Positions 23,156 through 36,960 of a stretch of DNA of 64,000 bases are shown here, one piece after another. This DNA comes from Calonectria ilicicola. Its lineage: Eukaryota; Ascomycota; Sordariomycetes; Hypocreales; Nectriaceae. Positions within the stretch are counted from its first letter, which is position 1. Every line of letters starts with the position of its first letter. The translations under genes and the position numbers were made by a program. A model generated the notes under the pieces. The model was not told the origin of the DNA and made no database searches. It saw only the letters and a program-made list of their open reading frames with translations. The DNA lies in contig CP085829.1 in assembly GCA_020809705.1 (NCBI GenBank), positions 1 to 64,000 on the forward strand, given 5' to 3'.

Positions 23156-23550
23156 TATAACGATCTGGTCAATTTCCCAACTAGGTGAACCAATTAGAGC
23201 GAAGGGTTAATATTGGCAGGATAGTTAGGCGTGTTATGGTATTAGAACGATAGGAGTGTTACGTTAGGTAATGGTTAATTGCAATTGAGGTAACTAAGTT
23301 GTATTGAAAGCTAGTTAGTATCAGCCATAAGGGCAGATTCTAACCTATCTATATACCATTATCCTAATAGACGCTTATTGTGTTGGTTCTATCTAAGGTG
23401 TTGGTGATCAAGCAGGTGATCACACGGTGATCACCAACATCATGGGTGATCGCGAGTGAACGCTTTCTTATTGGTTGGTATGGGGCTATAGGGTAGGTAG
23501 GTGTTAGTTCTGCCACTGTAGACCGCCCAGGCGTGTCATGGGTCATAACA
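23156..23550 (-). repeat. LTR of Gypsy element 2 (5' LTR in element orientation)
   Basis: This 395-bp copy matches 16210-16828 without the 224-bp block. Its first bases read TATAACG instead of TGTAACG, a transition. It ends CATAACA immediately before ATAAT. Confidence 0.9.
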
Positions 23551-26500
23551 ATAATCAATAGCCTAGGTATTATCTATCGATGATGACTTCTTGAGCTGTG
23601 TACCTGGCGCTATTAATAATCTTTAGTCCTAAATTCCTATTTTTATTAATAACAACAGGCATGCCAGGAATAAATATAAAAGCTGCAGGGATTGGGCATT
23701 GGCTATCATCCCCTATGCCTAATATTCATCTTATTTCTCTCTTACTTACTAATACCTTATTTTTTTTATCCTCCTACTAATGTTTAAGTAAGAATATTTG
23801 GATTGGCTGTCCTTTATTTTCCTAGAACACTAATATTACTTCTATATTTAAGTTCCATCGATTATGATTTAGTAGTATTACAGCAATAATACCTATATCC
23901 TAAAGGATGGCCTGTCCCTCGCAGAAGCATTTCTTATTAAGGAGCTTTAAATTGGTCTCATCCTATATCCTATATCTTACTTGCTATAATAGTCTTTGCA
24001 GCCAGGGATCTCCAGCTGTACATACTTGCTTATTAAGAATGATGATGCTTTTAAATTTTGACCAAAGGTAATAAGTATTACTGTTGTCCTTTTTGATCAT
24101 CTTCTCCTCTAGGGTGAGAAAGGTTCTGTTGAGGATAGGTTGGAACTGTTGGAAATCTTCATAGAATAGTACTATAGGGATCCCCTTAAAGTCCTCTTTG
24201 TACCTATGAAATCTACAGATTTGCAAATTTGCTTTATGTAAAGTTTTTACTCCTAATATACTGACTTCATTTATAATAAGTAGCCACTTTTCTTTCCAAT
24301 TTATTCACTTAATAGCATTAATATAATTTACTATAAAATTAGATATATGCTTATCTATTTTCATCTAATATATTATATAAAGTATTGTTCTATTAATTTA
24401 TACTACTATTACACCGGATGTTACTATAATTAGTAGCCGATAAGATATACCCTTGCAAAAAAACAACTCTGCCACTGCCTAGATTACTCTAGATTTTCCA
24501 ATCCCACCCTTATCACCAAGGAACTTGCAAAACTAAGGTAGCCCTACTTCTGCTTTTTAAGCATTCCCTTAATCTTTATACTTCTTAACCTAATTAAGGT
24601 AATAGTAAAGTAGAAAGAATGCAATCTTCTACTACTTATTTAAGGTCTTTGACTTTGTGATCCTTTGCCTAATGCATATAAATATAGTAATGTGTATAGA
24701 ATATATTGTGAAGATTATGGCTGCTTCAGCTGGTTGCATACCTTCGGTTTCGGGCTCTATATCTAAATCTGTTATCTCAACAGCTGCCTCTCTGAATCTG
24801 GTAGTAGCGTTTTTTACTGCTTGCTTGGTTTATTAAGTGCTATTTCTTATGTTTGTAGCTGTATGGAATCCTTAGATCTTTTTCTCTATATCTTTGGAAG
24901 CTATATCCTATTGTTTCTTTATTACTGCTAGTTTACGCTGTGAAGGCATTGGTGATAAGGTGGGCTGGTATTGCTGAAGGTTCTCTTATTATAATATGGA
25001 CCTAACTTCCTCTTCAAATTCAGGTATATCTTGCTAAATGTCGAGCAGCTGCTAGTACATTTTAGTGAGTTGCTTTAAGCCCTCTATAATTTGGCCTGGC
25101 TCTAAGGCTGCTATTACTATCTCCATCAACCGATTAAGAGATCTCACCTAGTGGGTTTGGTATAATTTGATTACTTTTATATTATTATAGTGGGCATTAC
25201 ATTTATTAAAATCATTGCTATCCTTTACTTCCGCCCACTATATCGCATTCTATCAGGCATCTTTGGCGGACCGCCTTAGAAGCTAGATGTTTCCTGTAAT
25301 TGTCTGGAGTTTTTTAGGGATATGCTTCTTCCACTACTCCTAGAGATCGCTCGGCTATATAGATTTCTGACTGGTAAACAACTCCCACGGTACAAATAGC
25401 GCTAAATACTACACTGCTGATTATTAATAATAATCCCCCTCATCTTTAGCTTTAAGATCCATATTGAGGAAGCCGTTAATACACAGCACCGCTTGGTTCC
25501 CATTGCCCCTTAAAACCTACACCCACTCTCTACTCGCGGTCCACTCCTTTTTAAATTCGATATTGATAGAATTCTTAGATAAGCCTTTGCTTCTTTTTTG
25601 CAGCTGGATGAGGCTTAAGTAATCATAAAGGCATAAGGACTTTAGGACCTCTCCTCTATAGTGATAGGCTTCAAAGACTGATAGCCTTTTGCCACTATTG
25701 CCTATTAATATCTGGCTTTCCATAGGCTTAAAGCCTTCCTTACTGTAAGGTTCGTCCTTGTCCACATTCTCCGCGTATTCTGCATTAGTAGCTGACCTTG
25801 AATCTCGGGTTCCGCTTATATTATAATTAGTAGTAGGCTTCTTATTATTAAGCTTTATTTCTCCAACTAAATATCTTAAATAAGATTATTAATAGAAAAT
25901 ACTCTAGTATAATATTATTATATTAATATAGGCCTATTCTGAAGTACCTAAGTACTTACAAGGATAGTGAAGTAAATATAATAGTACCTCTATATATAAT
26001 AGTAGCTGGTCAGTAAATAATCGGTTGATAATGCTTAATATATACTATTAATTCTGATTTATAAGAATTGCCTTATTAGTATCCTTGTCTTTGTTGGTTT
26101 CCGCTAGAGACATATTTGATTGAATTTTTTTTGAATATAGCTCTGCTACAATTGCTGCCTATTTCTAACTAGGATCCTCAATCTTTATTGTATAGTTTGT
26201 TAAATAATATATGATAGCAAGTGACTTGGAAGATGTTCTAATAAATGAAATATTATGATTATGTTGTAAGCCTATCGCTATTATTATATTCTATTTATTA
26301 ATTGTAAGATACGATTAGCGTAGTTGAAGGATACCATTTGGTGTAAAGCCTGATTTCTCAATAAGCTTCTATAGTATGCCAAATCAACAATTATTCTTTC
26401 CTCTTTTCTTTTTATATTTCGCATATATATTACTGCAATTATATGTCTGGACCTTAGCAGCCACAAAGTGCCCTTCTACTTCAAAGTCTACTATAAATTA

Positions 26501-27080
26501 ATTTATATTATTAAGCTGATATAAGATATTGCTATATAGTAACCTCTGGATATTATCATTATTCTAGAGTACTAATACATCTAAATCCTCTGTAAATACT
26601 ATATTGACGAATTTTATAACTTACTCCTTAGTTCTCAGGATAGCCTCATCAGTATTGTCTCTAGTTGTGTCAATAATATTGCTAAAATTAAGATTACCTT
26701 TAAGCTATATAAGGCTATAAAGATAAAGTGCCCTACATTCATTTGTTTCCACCACTACAAAGTATTAGTTAACTTAACCAAAGACAGATTTATGTCCGAT
26801 CTTCACATAGTACTTAAAAAACATCTGCACTTCTCTATAAAAGAAGATAGCAGATCCCAGGGCATCAGGAATACCCAATTTTACACTTACAATAGAGTTT
26901 TCCATTACGGTCTTAATAATGCCCTCGATTTCTTTATTATCGTAATCAATGTTTTCCTCACCTCTACCTTCGCCATTTCTATACCTTCGATGAGCTGCCA
27001 ATCTCAATTTTATCGGATTGGTGAGGTCATTAGGGTCAGAAACCTATAATCCAGATAACAGGAATGCCATCATCAGTTGT
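23551..27080 (-). pseudogene. Helitron helicase, N-terminal and central segment
   Basis: The minus strand shows, in order, REVQMFFKYYVKIGHKSVFG near 26800, a Helitron_like_N-type part (26466-26284), KRLSVFEAYHYRGEVLKSLC near 25650, a Walker A box GDKGGIGKSRVI near 24500, Walker B-like VLFYEDFQQFQPIL near 24150 and LNKQVCTAGDPWLQRLL near 24000, then PGMPVVINKNRNLGLKIIN near 23640. This is the motif order of fungal Helitron/PIF1-like helicases. The frame is broken by many stops. It stops at the Gypsy LTR and resumes at 16209. Confidence 0.75.
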
Positions 27081-30000
27081 TTTATTACATGCCATCTATA
27101 TAGTTCTAATATCTAGCTTAAGATTGGAACTTTATACTTTGATCCTATTTGTTACATAGGTATTGCGTCAGGCATAACTAAAACATAACCAATAATTATA
27201 TCTCTGCTAGTATATAATATTGTAATAATGATATTCTCATTTTATTCTAATATATAAGAAGGATGGTTTATTGTGTTGTTTATTTATATAATCTAACCCT
27301 AATAAAGTAAGGCTAAACTATATAGAATTAGCTGGTATTAAGTAGGATTCCCTACCTATTTTGCTCTCTTAGCTTCCCCCCAAATGTGCGCACTAGGCTT
27401 ATTTTTTATTTAAATAAATTTGGACAAGGAGAAATATACTAGATACCTCTTAAGTCTATATTAAGTATGGAGAGCCTTAGATGTTAGATCTATCTAGGAC
27501 ATTTCGTACATGCCCATGATGTCAAGAGCTGGATAAGATTCGTTCTAAGAGGAGGAAGCATAAGTTTAGTGCATTATAGAATAATAATGGAATGTAGTGT
27601 TATATTTCATATTATAGGCCCTAGAGCTTGATGCTCTTTTGTATATACGATGCTTGCTGTTAGAATACTACTAGGGTAAAAAAAAGATAATATAATTTAG
27701 GATTGGTTCATATATTAGTACTACATACTAATAGAAGTGCTATTTATTTAAACTGCTATAGACCCTAGCATTCAGATTTATATATAATATATAATAAATG
27801 CCGCCACAATATCACTTTACATCATACTAGCCAGGCTATTATATCTCCTATAACCAACTTTATTAATACATATATCAATAGATCCGACCAAAACAGCTAA
27901 CCACAAATTACTTCAGTCACTACCAAGACCAGGTCCTTCAATAGTTCTCTTACACCTCTTCCCAAATTATTAGCAATAATAATAAAAAAAAATATTACTA
28001 GAAGAACTTGATCTAGTAGAATATAGTAAGAATATATGTCCTATCTTAGAATACAGCAATTTAATCAAAGCTAGACTCAATAGTACAACTTTTACTTAAT
28101 ATCACTCCTCTTAATAGAAAAGTCAGAATGGTGTTATACAAATAGAAAAAGAATAGCCCTAGGACTACTACTGTATTCGGCATATTTTTAATAATGGCTA
28201 GATAATACAGATTTGCTATTATTATCGCTAAGTTAGCAACTTAATAACCTTTTTGTATTTTTACTTATAAGATTATCTAAGACCTTTATTTATCTACCTC
28301 CACCAGCTAATGTCGTTGTCTCTGGTTAAGTGTACTATCGGCTACCTAATCTTTCCACAGGAGATTATAGTATATAATGGTTTTTATATAATAAGTCTGC
28401 ATAATTACAAGCTATAAGAGATAAGCGGGTGCTCTTAATTGCTATAGATAATGTTTGTAATTTACTGGAGAGAGTTAACTTATATGTATGCACTGTCTAT
28501 CATATTATATTAACTATTAATCCTAAGGCTACACCAATAGTAGTAGAACTAAAAGATTTTTTTACTAACAGAGAAGTAGTTGTGATTGTTAATATATAAA
28601 ATCTAAGTAAGGTCAACCCCTGAAAGGTCCTTTATTTTACCTGCAATGGATAGTGTTAGTTTATACATATTCTTTCCAAATATTATAAACCTCTATAATA
28701 TCCCTTATTATTCCTAATTGGTATTCTAGGTTGGGGATTATCTGAATCTTCCCATTCTACCTCTAATAAAGTTAATAATCGGTACTATTTAATATAATAA
28801 TAATGGTATCGTAACCTACTTCTTAGTAAGCTACGTTTTAATTATTTTGGCTAGCTTATCTGCGAATATTTAGTCGATATGTTTTCTAGGATTGAAGATA
28901 CTAGATTGCACTATTTAAGGTACGGTCGAATACTCCAAACATCTGGCCTAGACCTAGTAGTAAATTGTATGTTAGTAGATTGGATGTGAAATAGGCTACT
29001 ATCTTACTTTATAGGTTCCTGGGTATGGGCCTTTGATCAAGTAGCTGATGCCTTAGCTCTGGCTTGAAAGTTCGGCAAGCTGAGCTTTTTTATTATAATA
29101 ATCATAAATCCCAATTAGCCTGAAATACATTACTGTATAAAATCAGGCTAAGTCTTTACTAATATTCTAATAATTGTTTGCTGAGTATTTAATCTTAGAA
29201 TAAAGTATTTAAGGAACTTTATTAAAAATCACTTTAGAACTATTTTATATTTCATTAATATAATTAAATTCTAAAAACAAGATTTACTATATTACTATAT
29301 GCTAATTAAAGTCAGAACTCTAGCTATCCTCTTAACTAATAAAACATTTATCTAAAGTAATAATCTTTATTACAGGTATTACTAGAACCTACTTTAGAAG
29401 CTCTTAATAAAATTATCTCTGCTGAGTTACTATAATTATCTACAGATATGGAATTATGTGCTGTGGTTCTTTAATCCAATATACATAATAAAATACATCT
29501 ATCTAGAAGAAATGCCTATTACAATAAAGATGGACATTATAGGTTTAGATTTCCTTAACCTATATTAGATAGGATAACCATAGATTCATAAGGTTAAGTG
29601 CATTTTTAACGCCAGGAGGCAGAGGATATATAGGTCATACTATATATGCCTTCCCTATTACTATATATAGACTTATATATATATATTAATATTTGTCTTT
29701 CTACTTATATCTTTATGTATTTGTTTAAATATTTATTTAAGGGATAAGATTGAACTAGGTTCTGCCTTAAAGGCAAATCTACTCCTAATATCCCAAATAA
29801 ATACTATGATTATATTGCAGCAAGATATCTATTGTTATCTGAAGCTGCATGGCGAATATTATTATTCAATATTGCCTCCAAGGAGCCTCTAGTCCAAGGT
29901 CTGCCAATATATCTGGAAAATCAGCAATTTAGCTAATTGATCCAATCTTCTAACCAATCATTTATATTTAAATTACTCTAATATTTCTAGAGATCACTAT

Positions 30001-31059
30001 ATCATCCTTTTATTAATCTTATATATTTAAAGTTTTATAGTAAGTATTATTATATTATCTTACTACTTAATTGTCTATTAAAGCAATATTAATAATTTAT
30101 TACAAATACTTAGACAAAAGAGGGTATAAAATAAAGAGTCCTAATATAATAGCAGAAGGGAAACTCAATAACACACATACACACTATACATCTATATGTC
30201 AGAGAATTATTTTATTTTTATTTATTGCTTCAAAATTAACCAGCCTTTATATTCTCTAAACTAAGATTAGTTAAAGGAGTACAATATTACATATACTAAG
30301 AAGCTACTATAGTAATAGGGCTTTTCCAAAATATATCTGAAGCTAAATATACTATGGAAGAGGCTATTATATATTTTAATTAACCCTCGCAACTTTACTT
30401 TTTATTTATTTATTTATTATTGGATTTCCCCTCACCAGCAGTTAAATTATAGGAATAATTCTATTCTATAATATCTGCCAATTTTAATCTATATTATAGA
30501 ATATATAAGGTACAATTATATATATTATAATTAATATTATAAATCTTATAATCTAATAGCGCCACCCTGAGATAATATAGTCTCCTAGAACTAGAATATA
30601 TTGAATGCGAAGTTAATATTGAGTTAGATGTTTTTGCACTATAATAAAAAAGGCTATTAGCACATAGCCATTGATCTTATAAGGCTTTTAATATTGATTA
30701 ATGTTATGTATTTGATATAATATATTATGCTATTCTTAATAGTAGATGTTTCTTTCTTAATGGAAAGGCTAGGAGGGGTAAAACATTTCTGGTATAATCC
30801 TTATACAATTGAATTTGTGGTGAAGGTAAGGTAGTGTATATCATAGGTTCAACAGCCCTAAGCATTACTCTCTATAAACGCAGTTATACAGCTTATTCTA
30901 TGTTAGAGGTTATAATACAGTGGAAGGTAAAAAGGATAAGCTTAAAATTAAACTTATTAAATAAGTATATATTATGTTTTTTTTATTTTAGAGGGGCTAT
31001 ATGTTATATATATAGATGAATATTTCCTTTATTAATCAGCAATTTCAATATTTTAATTT
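27081..31059. other. AT-rich, RIP-like desert
   Basis: Very AT-rich sequence with no recognisable domain on either strand. The right part may include the 5' flank of the Helitron. Short open frames (30071-30259, 30834-31019) are of the kind expected by chance at this composition. Confidence 0.5.
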
Positions 31060-31210
31060 CTAAGCAATTATATTATAAATCAATGATTTATAAGTTTTTA
31101 TATTATAAATCAATGATTTATAAGTTTATATTATAAATCAATGATTTATAAGCCTTTTATATTATAAATCAATGGATTTATAATCATTTATTATAAATCA
31201 AAATATTTGA
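31060..31210. repeat. Tandem near-palindromes
   Basis: Four copies and one partial copy, spaced about 30 bp apart, of TTATAAATCAATGATTTATAA, whose two arms are complementary. The spacers differ slightly in length. Confidence 0.85.
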
Positions 31211-31329
31211 TTTTTCTATACAGTATATATAGTATTATTAATACTATATTAGCTTATAATAGTAAGAAAAATTCAGCTATTCAATAGTTTAACTTTTATC
31301 TTTAAAAGTTTAATATTTAGAGGGTTATT

Positions 31330-34300
31330 TTAGGTTATATTTATTATTTTATAAGTTTTTATTTAACATAATGCTTGCATCAGTGACACTTCAATAGTAC
31401 TATGCTAGCTATTATTATAGGTAAACTCGCTCTTAGGGAGTTATGCTGCCCATCTCTCTAGGGTTTCTCCCACAAACAACCTCAAGTATCTCTCCAAGGT
31501 CTAGTATATTCACTTAATTTGCCTATTAGTCTGGGGATAGTAGATAGTGGATAACCGCCTAGTTATTGCTTATTCTTTTATTAGTTCTTCCTAGAACTAG
31601 CTTATGAATAGCTTATCTTAATTGCTTATAATACCTTCTAATATTCTATACTAGCATTCCACATGCTTATATAATATCTGTGCTATCTAAGTAATAGTAA
31701 GCATCTTCTTTATAGGTATAAATATAGCAAACTTTATTATATAACAGACAATTATAAGAATAATATCATATTCTTCTCCATCACTATAGGTGCTTTAAGG
31801 CAACCCTGTGATAAAATCTACATTGATTTCTTGAAAGAGGTATGCTAGCAGTGGTAGAGACTGCAGCTTCCTATATAGTCTATAATATAGGGTTCATATA
31901 CTCTAACACACCTAGCATCTCAAGGTATAATCACATATATCCTCTGTAATTCCTTTCCAATGGAATTTTCTTTTAATAAGTTCAATTATCTTAGTAACTC
32001 CCATATACCCTGCCCTTAGATTATTATAGTGTCTATGGAGTATCTTAGTCCTTAGTATGTGCTGTGCTAGGATGACTAGCCTTCCCTTGTAGAAGAGTGT
32101 GCTATTTCCATCTAAGTAGTATGCCTCTATATCTCCAGCGCCTTATTTAACCTTCTGCATCTGCTGTTGATAGAAAGGACCTTTGGCCTGTAGTCCTTAG
32201 ACCAGTTCTTCCAATTATGTAGATGGTTGAGCAAGAAATACTATTTCGCCCTTTATAAGCTCTCTTATAATAGGATATGGGATAAGTTATTCCGGACCAA
32301 CTACCCTAGCTTCTAATAGGTCCCTATGGTTAGAGTGTATAACCTCTTCCTATTGAGTGCTCTTCTTTATGGTAATGTTACTAGCCTTTTACTATCATAT
32401 AACTGGAGAGACTATAGCTATATTCTATTAATCTAGTGGTCCAATGGACTGCTCCTGACCTAAGAGTAGGGAACCCTCACTTGCTGCCTAATGCACAAGT
32501 GTACTGCCCCTAAGGCTGGTATAGATAGCTTATATATAAGTGCTGGTAGTCCTGGTTTTGCCTTTCACATTGGTAACTATATGTTGCATATCCAGTGGTA
32601 ATTCCTTTACTAACTGGAGCTTCTTTGCAAGTGTAGGGAGTATATCTTTATATGTAATTTCCTCTTCTATATAATCTAGTCATCTTGATAGACTATCTGC
32701 TAGGTTAAGCTTCCCTAGCCTATATTCAAGATCAAAATCGAACAAGAATAGCCTATAAACCTATCTTATAAATCTTCCTCTAAAGTCCTTCGCTGGAGCC
32801 TTAATAATGCCTTTAAGGGCAGAGTGGTCTGTTAGCACCACGAACTTCTCTGACAGCTCTAATAAATAATAACTCCAGTGCTCTAAGCTCTTAATAATTG
32901 TAAGTAGTTTCGCGGCGGGGAAGGGAACCACACAAAAACACCACACCACCCACAGCCGTCCGTCCGTGATGTAGTATTTTGAGGAAAAGCAACAATTTGG
33001 CAAGGCTAAATGACTGTAAAGCCTCTGATCAGAGGCTTTACTATTAGATAGAATAGTAAAAAAATGAAGTATTTGGATAAGGACACAATCCTCAAAAATA
33101 ATAACTCACTGAAGGTACATCCCTCAAAAATAAAACAACATAATACAGATCAAGAGTCTTGGGTCGGTTTGGTCTGCCTCATAGAAGCTCTCAAAAAATG
33201 AAAGAATGGGCCAAAGATGCTTGATTCCTCTATCAACTTGAGGGTAGATCATTCTTTTATGGACCAAATCCCTTATCCCGTGACCAAGATCCACCAACAT
33301 ACCCTAGACCACTGCGAAAGTAGCTCTTGCTATCCAGTTCCCCAATATTATTTAGTACTGGAGAGCTTCCTTGACCAGTAGGCTATTAGGTGCCATTAAT
33401 CTTCCACAAGCTATGATAAGATCCCCGAGACAGTCTTGGCAGATGTATCTATCTCAACATAGGCTTTTAGAGTTGGATCCTAATGCTGCAAGATGGTTGC
33501 TGAACAGAAGGCTGTCTTTAGTTCCTGGAATATGTCTTCTTTAATCTTGGTCTAAGTAAGGTCTCTAGCTTTATAATCATTCTTGCTTCCCTTAAGTAGC
33601 TCTATTAAAGGTCCTGTTATTTTAAAGTATCTAAGGATAAAATTTCAGTAGAAGTTACAGAAGCTAAGGAATATCTGTATATTTTTATATAAGATTAGTT
33701 TCTTTTATTTGGTAATAGATTAAACTTATATAAGATCTATCTTAATACCTTTCTAGGTAATTACATACTTTAAGAATTCTATCTCTTGCTAATAAAAGGT
33801 ATATTTAAAGAGTTTAGTATATAATTAAAAGTTATATAGCTACCTAAGGATCTCCTTAATGTTCTTAGTGTGCTATTCTCTTATCTTAGAATAGATAATA
33901 ATATCATCCAGATATATAATATAATAGGTATCTAAGAGTCCTGTAAGTATGTGGTAAATATATACTTAAAAGGTAGCCGAAGCATTAGTTAACCTAAATG
34001 GCATAACCATATACTTAAAATAGCTATATCAAGTTCTAAAAACAATCTTCCATTTATTACTCTCTTTAATTTTAATACAATAGTATATATTATAAATATT
34101 AATCTTGATGATCTATCTTGCTCCTACTAATCTATCTAAAAGGTTACTAATAAGTAAAAGCAGATACCGATTTTTAATAGTAATTATATTAAGACCTTTA
34201 TAGTCTATATATAAATATATAATATTATCTTTCTTTAATATAAATAATATTAGTGTACTAGTAGCACTAACCAATAATTATATCCTACCACTAGCAATAT

Positions 34301-36950
34301 TATTTACTATATATACTTATAGTATATAATACTATTTAGCATTTAGTAGGTATAATAGACTATATAGAGGCTCTTTGCCTTCTATAGTATTAATAGAATG
34401 CTCTATACTTTCAAGAAGTAGTAGCTTTATTGCCTCTACTTTATTAAATATATACCACTTTAATTATAACTCTAAAAATAGCACGCTAGTACTATTATTA
34501 ATAGCTTTATCTCCTAAGGCCTCAACTAGCTCTTTCTTTAATAATTATACATCAGTAGTATAAAGTATATAAGCTTTCCTACTATTCTCTACTAATTCTT
34601 TTATAATATCCTTAGATTCTATAAGAGAAATAGATTCATATACTTAACAGCAATTATATATATTAATTATAATACCTTCTCTACCTATAAAACCATTTAA
34701 AAGAAGTAAGTTACTAATATCTTTTAGACATTATACCTTAATAAATACTCTTTAAATCTTCCAGGGCATTCCTCAATAATCAATCAAGAACAAAGTCAAC
34801 CAATATGCCTTATGCAAGGCCGATGTGGTTCTATTATAGCTTTTTAATGTAGGTGTAGCTATGTCTAGGGCTAGCTTTAAACCTAATCTTTGCACTAGTT
34901 GTTGGCTGATAAGGTCTACTTGTACGTAGGTGTCCATATCTACCTAGACTTCTTCTTCCTTATAAGTATTAAGTATTAATGCTCTTCCTTAAATAATCTA
35001 TTCTAAAGATAGAAGTTTCTTATATATAGCAGCTTTATATATTAAGCTTATACTTACTTATTTTCTAATAAATCTATTTTAATAAAGTTATTATTAATAA
35101 TCTAAACTTTAATAGCTTTAGAGGGTATATTATCCTTCTATTATAATAGATAATAGGGAGAAATATAACCTTCCTTATTACAAGTGTAGTAAATTGGAAG
35201 TTGGATGTGGGTGGGATTAGCAACCTTCTCTATACTGCCAGGAGTAATAGAAAAAATAGATTTAGTACTATCTCTCGAAGAGATTGGTCTAGGTGTGCCT
35301 CCTCGGCTTCCACCTCTACCTCGGCCTCTACCTCGGCCTCTATAGCTACTAGAATATTGCTTCTAAGAGCCTTTTTGTTAGTCGGGGAGTGGTCTTTTAA
35401 TACTACTACCCTCTTATACTTCTTGGTTATCTTAATAGAGATAGGTCTAAAGTTGCTTAACTTTATTAGTTACTTTATAGGGCTTCTTAAGCTTTACTTT
35501 CTATTTTAATATTTCTACTTTTAGCTTAAGTTGTAGCCTAAAATAATACTAATGAGCTAAGATAGTATTGTCCTTTAGGCCTTTAGTGCCTAGTGCAGTG
35601 TATAAGGCCATCTACATAATAAAGTACTGTTATGGTATATAGTCCTTCTTCTACTTTAGAGATAATGTTACACTTCTGGGTGTAGTCAACCCTTAGTACG
35701 TTGGATCTAGCTAGAGGTAAGTAGTTTGGTTAGATGATGAGGTCCCTGATATGACAAGTCAATATCAGCCAGCGGAAGGTTAGATGCAGCGATTTCGCCT
35801 CACGATACGGAAAGGTAGGTCCTGTAGTATGAGATTGAATATGCTTGTCTTCTCTATTCTACTAGGTAGCTTCTACTTATAGAAGGTTGAAAGCTACACG
35901 TGACTCATTGGTCTTATGTATCTAAAGAAGAGTTATAACAGATAATAACTTATTATAGAGCTAATACTTATATAGATCTAGGTTGATATACATCTTATAC
36001 ATAAAGGTAAGAAAGTCTTCTTATAAAGGGTTTTGGCTAGCAAGCCCCCTAATATAGTTACGCTATTGCGTCTGTAGAGGGTACAAGAACTTAGTCATAG
36101 CCTACTTTATATACTATGTAGTAGAACTACCTAGCCGCAAGCTATTGCTAGCTTTAATAGTATGGATCCAGTCATTGACTTGGATACCTAATGTATCTTT
36201 ATTAAGCCTCTTGCAATTATATAATGGAGGTTTCTTATAGTCCTTCCTTAGACCTACACTAAGCTGCATAGCCAACTAGCGTAGTATATCCATCTAGAAT
36301 TACTACTACTAAGCCTAAAGCTACTACTACTACATTTAGAACTATTTCTATTACTAAGCTATTATAGTTATAAAGTCTTTTATAAATATTGCAATTTCCT
36401 TTACATTATACAAGATTTACACTATAAACAACAATAATATCTGCTCCCTAGTATTCTTTGAATTTTAAGATTCTTGCTCCTCTAGCTCCATAATCAGGGT
36501 GCTCTTAGAAATTAGAATAAAAGGTACATCTAGATTCTCCAGAGCTCTGCCCCTCTGGACAAGCTCTTCTCGGAGTTCCTGTTCACACTCTTAGCTACGT
36601 ATAGCCTGCGTTTGTGGCTCTTGCCTACTGCAGCAAGTCCTTATCGGCTCAGGAAGCAGTAGTGTAATACCAACCCTTCCTGAGCTTCTAATAGCTCTAC
36701 CTATTATACAACATGCCAGTCTTCCAAAGGAAGAGAAGTTGAAGAATTATAATAAACTAGATTCACAACTAGGGTGAAGTATAAATAGGACTGCAATAGA
36801 CCTTTGTTCTTATTACCAAGACTTTAACTTAACAAACTGTAGAACCGTTTGCCTGCACTCACTACATGATACTGTTGTGGGTGTCCTTGCCCTATAGCAT
36901 CTTACGCTAGTACACATTCGGTATGTGTGCTTGATTGGTCCTCTTGGTCC
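31330..36950 (-). mobile_element. Second-family Ty3/Gypsy relic, heavily RIP-like
   Basis: Minus-strand motifs run from right to left: gag-like region (about 36500-35200, with a CCTCGGCCTCTAC low-complexity run near 35290), reverse transcriptase with YLDDIIIYS near 33910, RNase H start (FQELKTAFCSATILQHYDPT near 33500), RNase H end (TDHSALKGIIKA near 32810), and integrase with a decayed TDGQTERVNQ-like motif near 31530. The order RT-RNase H-integrase fits Ty3/Gypsy. I could not find a pair of LTRs. Stops are present throughout. The RNase H region is split by an unrelated insert at about 32916-33340. Confidence 0.7.
32916..33340. repeat. Unrelated insert with a 26-bp perfect palindrome, inside the RNase H of the Gypsy relic
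   Basis: RNase H homology stops near 33340 (after SRKLSSTK) and resumes at about 32915 (KLLTIIKSLEHW). The sequence between is not AT-shifted. It holds a perfect 26-bp palindrome at 33016-33041 (arms GTAAAGCCTCTGA) and a second 7-bp stem TACTATT/AATAGTA directly after it. There is no coding frame. The exact edges are uncertain by tens of bases. Confidence 0.55.
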
Positions 36951-36960
36951 CACATCTTTA

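Larger units (their letters stand above)
16210..23550 (-). mobile_element. Ty3/Gypsy LTR retrotransposon 2, inserted in the Helitron
   Basis: The element is bounded by a perfect 5-bp target duplication ATAAT (16205-16209 and 23551-23555). LTRs are 619 bp (left) and 395 bp (right); the left one has an extra 224 bp. Apart from that block they differ at few sites, so this copy looks younger than element 1. Gag-pol is on the minus strand. Domains seen are an acidic coiled-coil gag start, a zinc knuckle whose His is Tyr (CFNCRKKGYKSFKC), a reverse transcriptase with intact YLDD near 19850, RNase H with TDASDFALGA, and integrase. Stops are scattered through it. An antisense Zn2Cys6 ORF lies next to the left LTR. 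Confidence 0.9.
8660..27080 (-). mobile_element. Helitron-type element, RIP-damaged and interrupted by two nested Gypsy insertions
   Basis: Three minus-strand segments (27080-23551, 16209-15906, 9029 to about 8700) form one helicase gene once the two Gypsy elements and one copy of each target-site duplication are removed. Both joins preserve the codon phase: ATTAT leads into SPTIIIHFSLPARLLL, and EEPTK leads into CDLYSLYIQL. N-terminal parts resemble the Helitron_like_N region of fungal Helitrons and C-terminal parts are PIF1-like. Many in-frame stops are TAA/TAG/TGA, consistent with C-to-T decay. The reconstructed coding length is roughly 4 kb, typical for fungal Helitron helicases. The outer ends are uncertain. 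A CTAG-T step beside an AAGCGCTT palindrome near 8700 is a possible 3' terminus. Confidence 0.75.
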
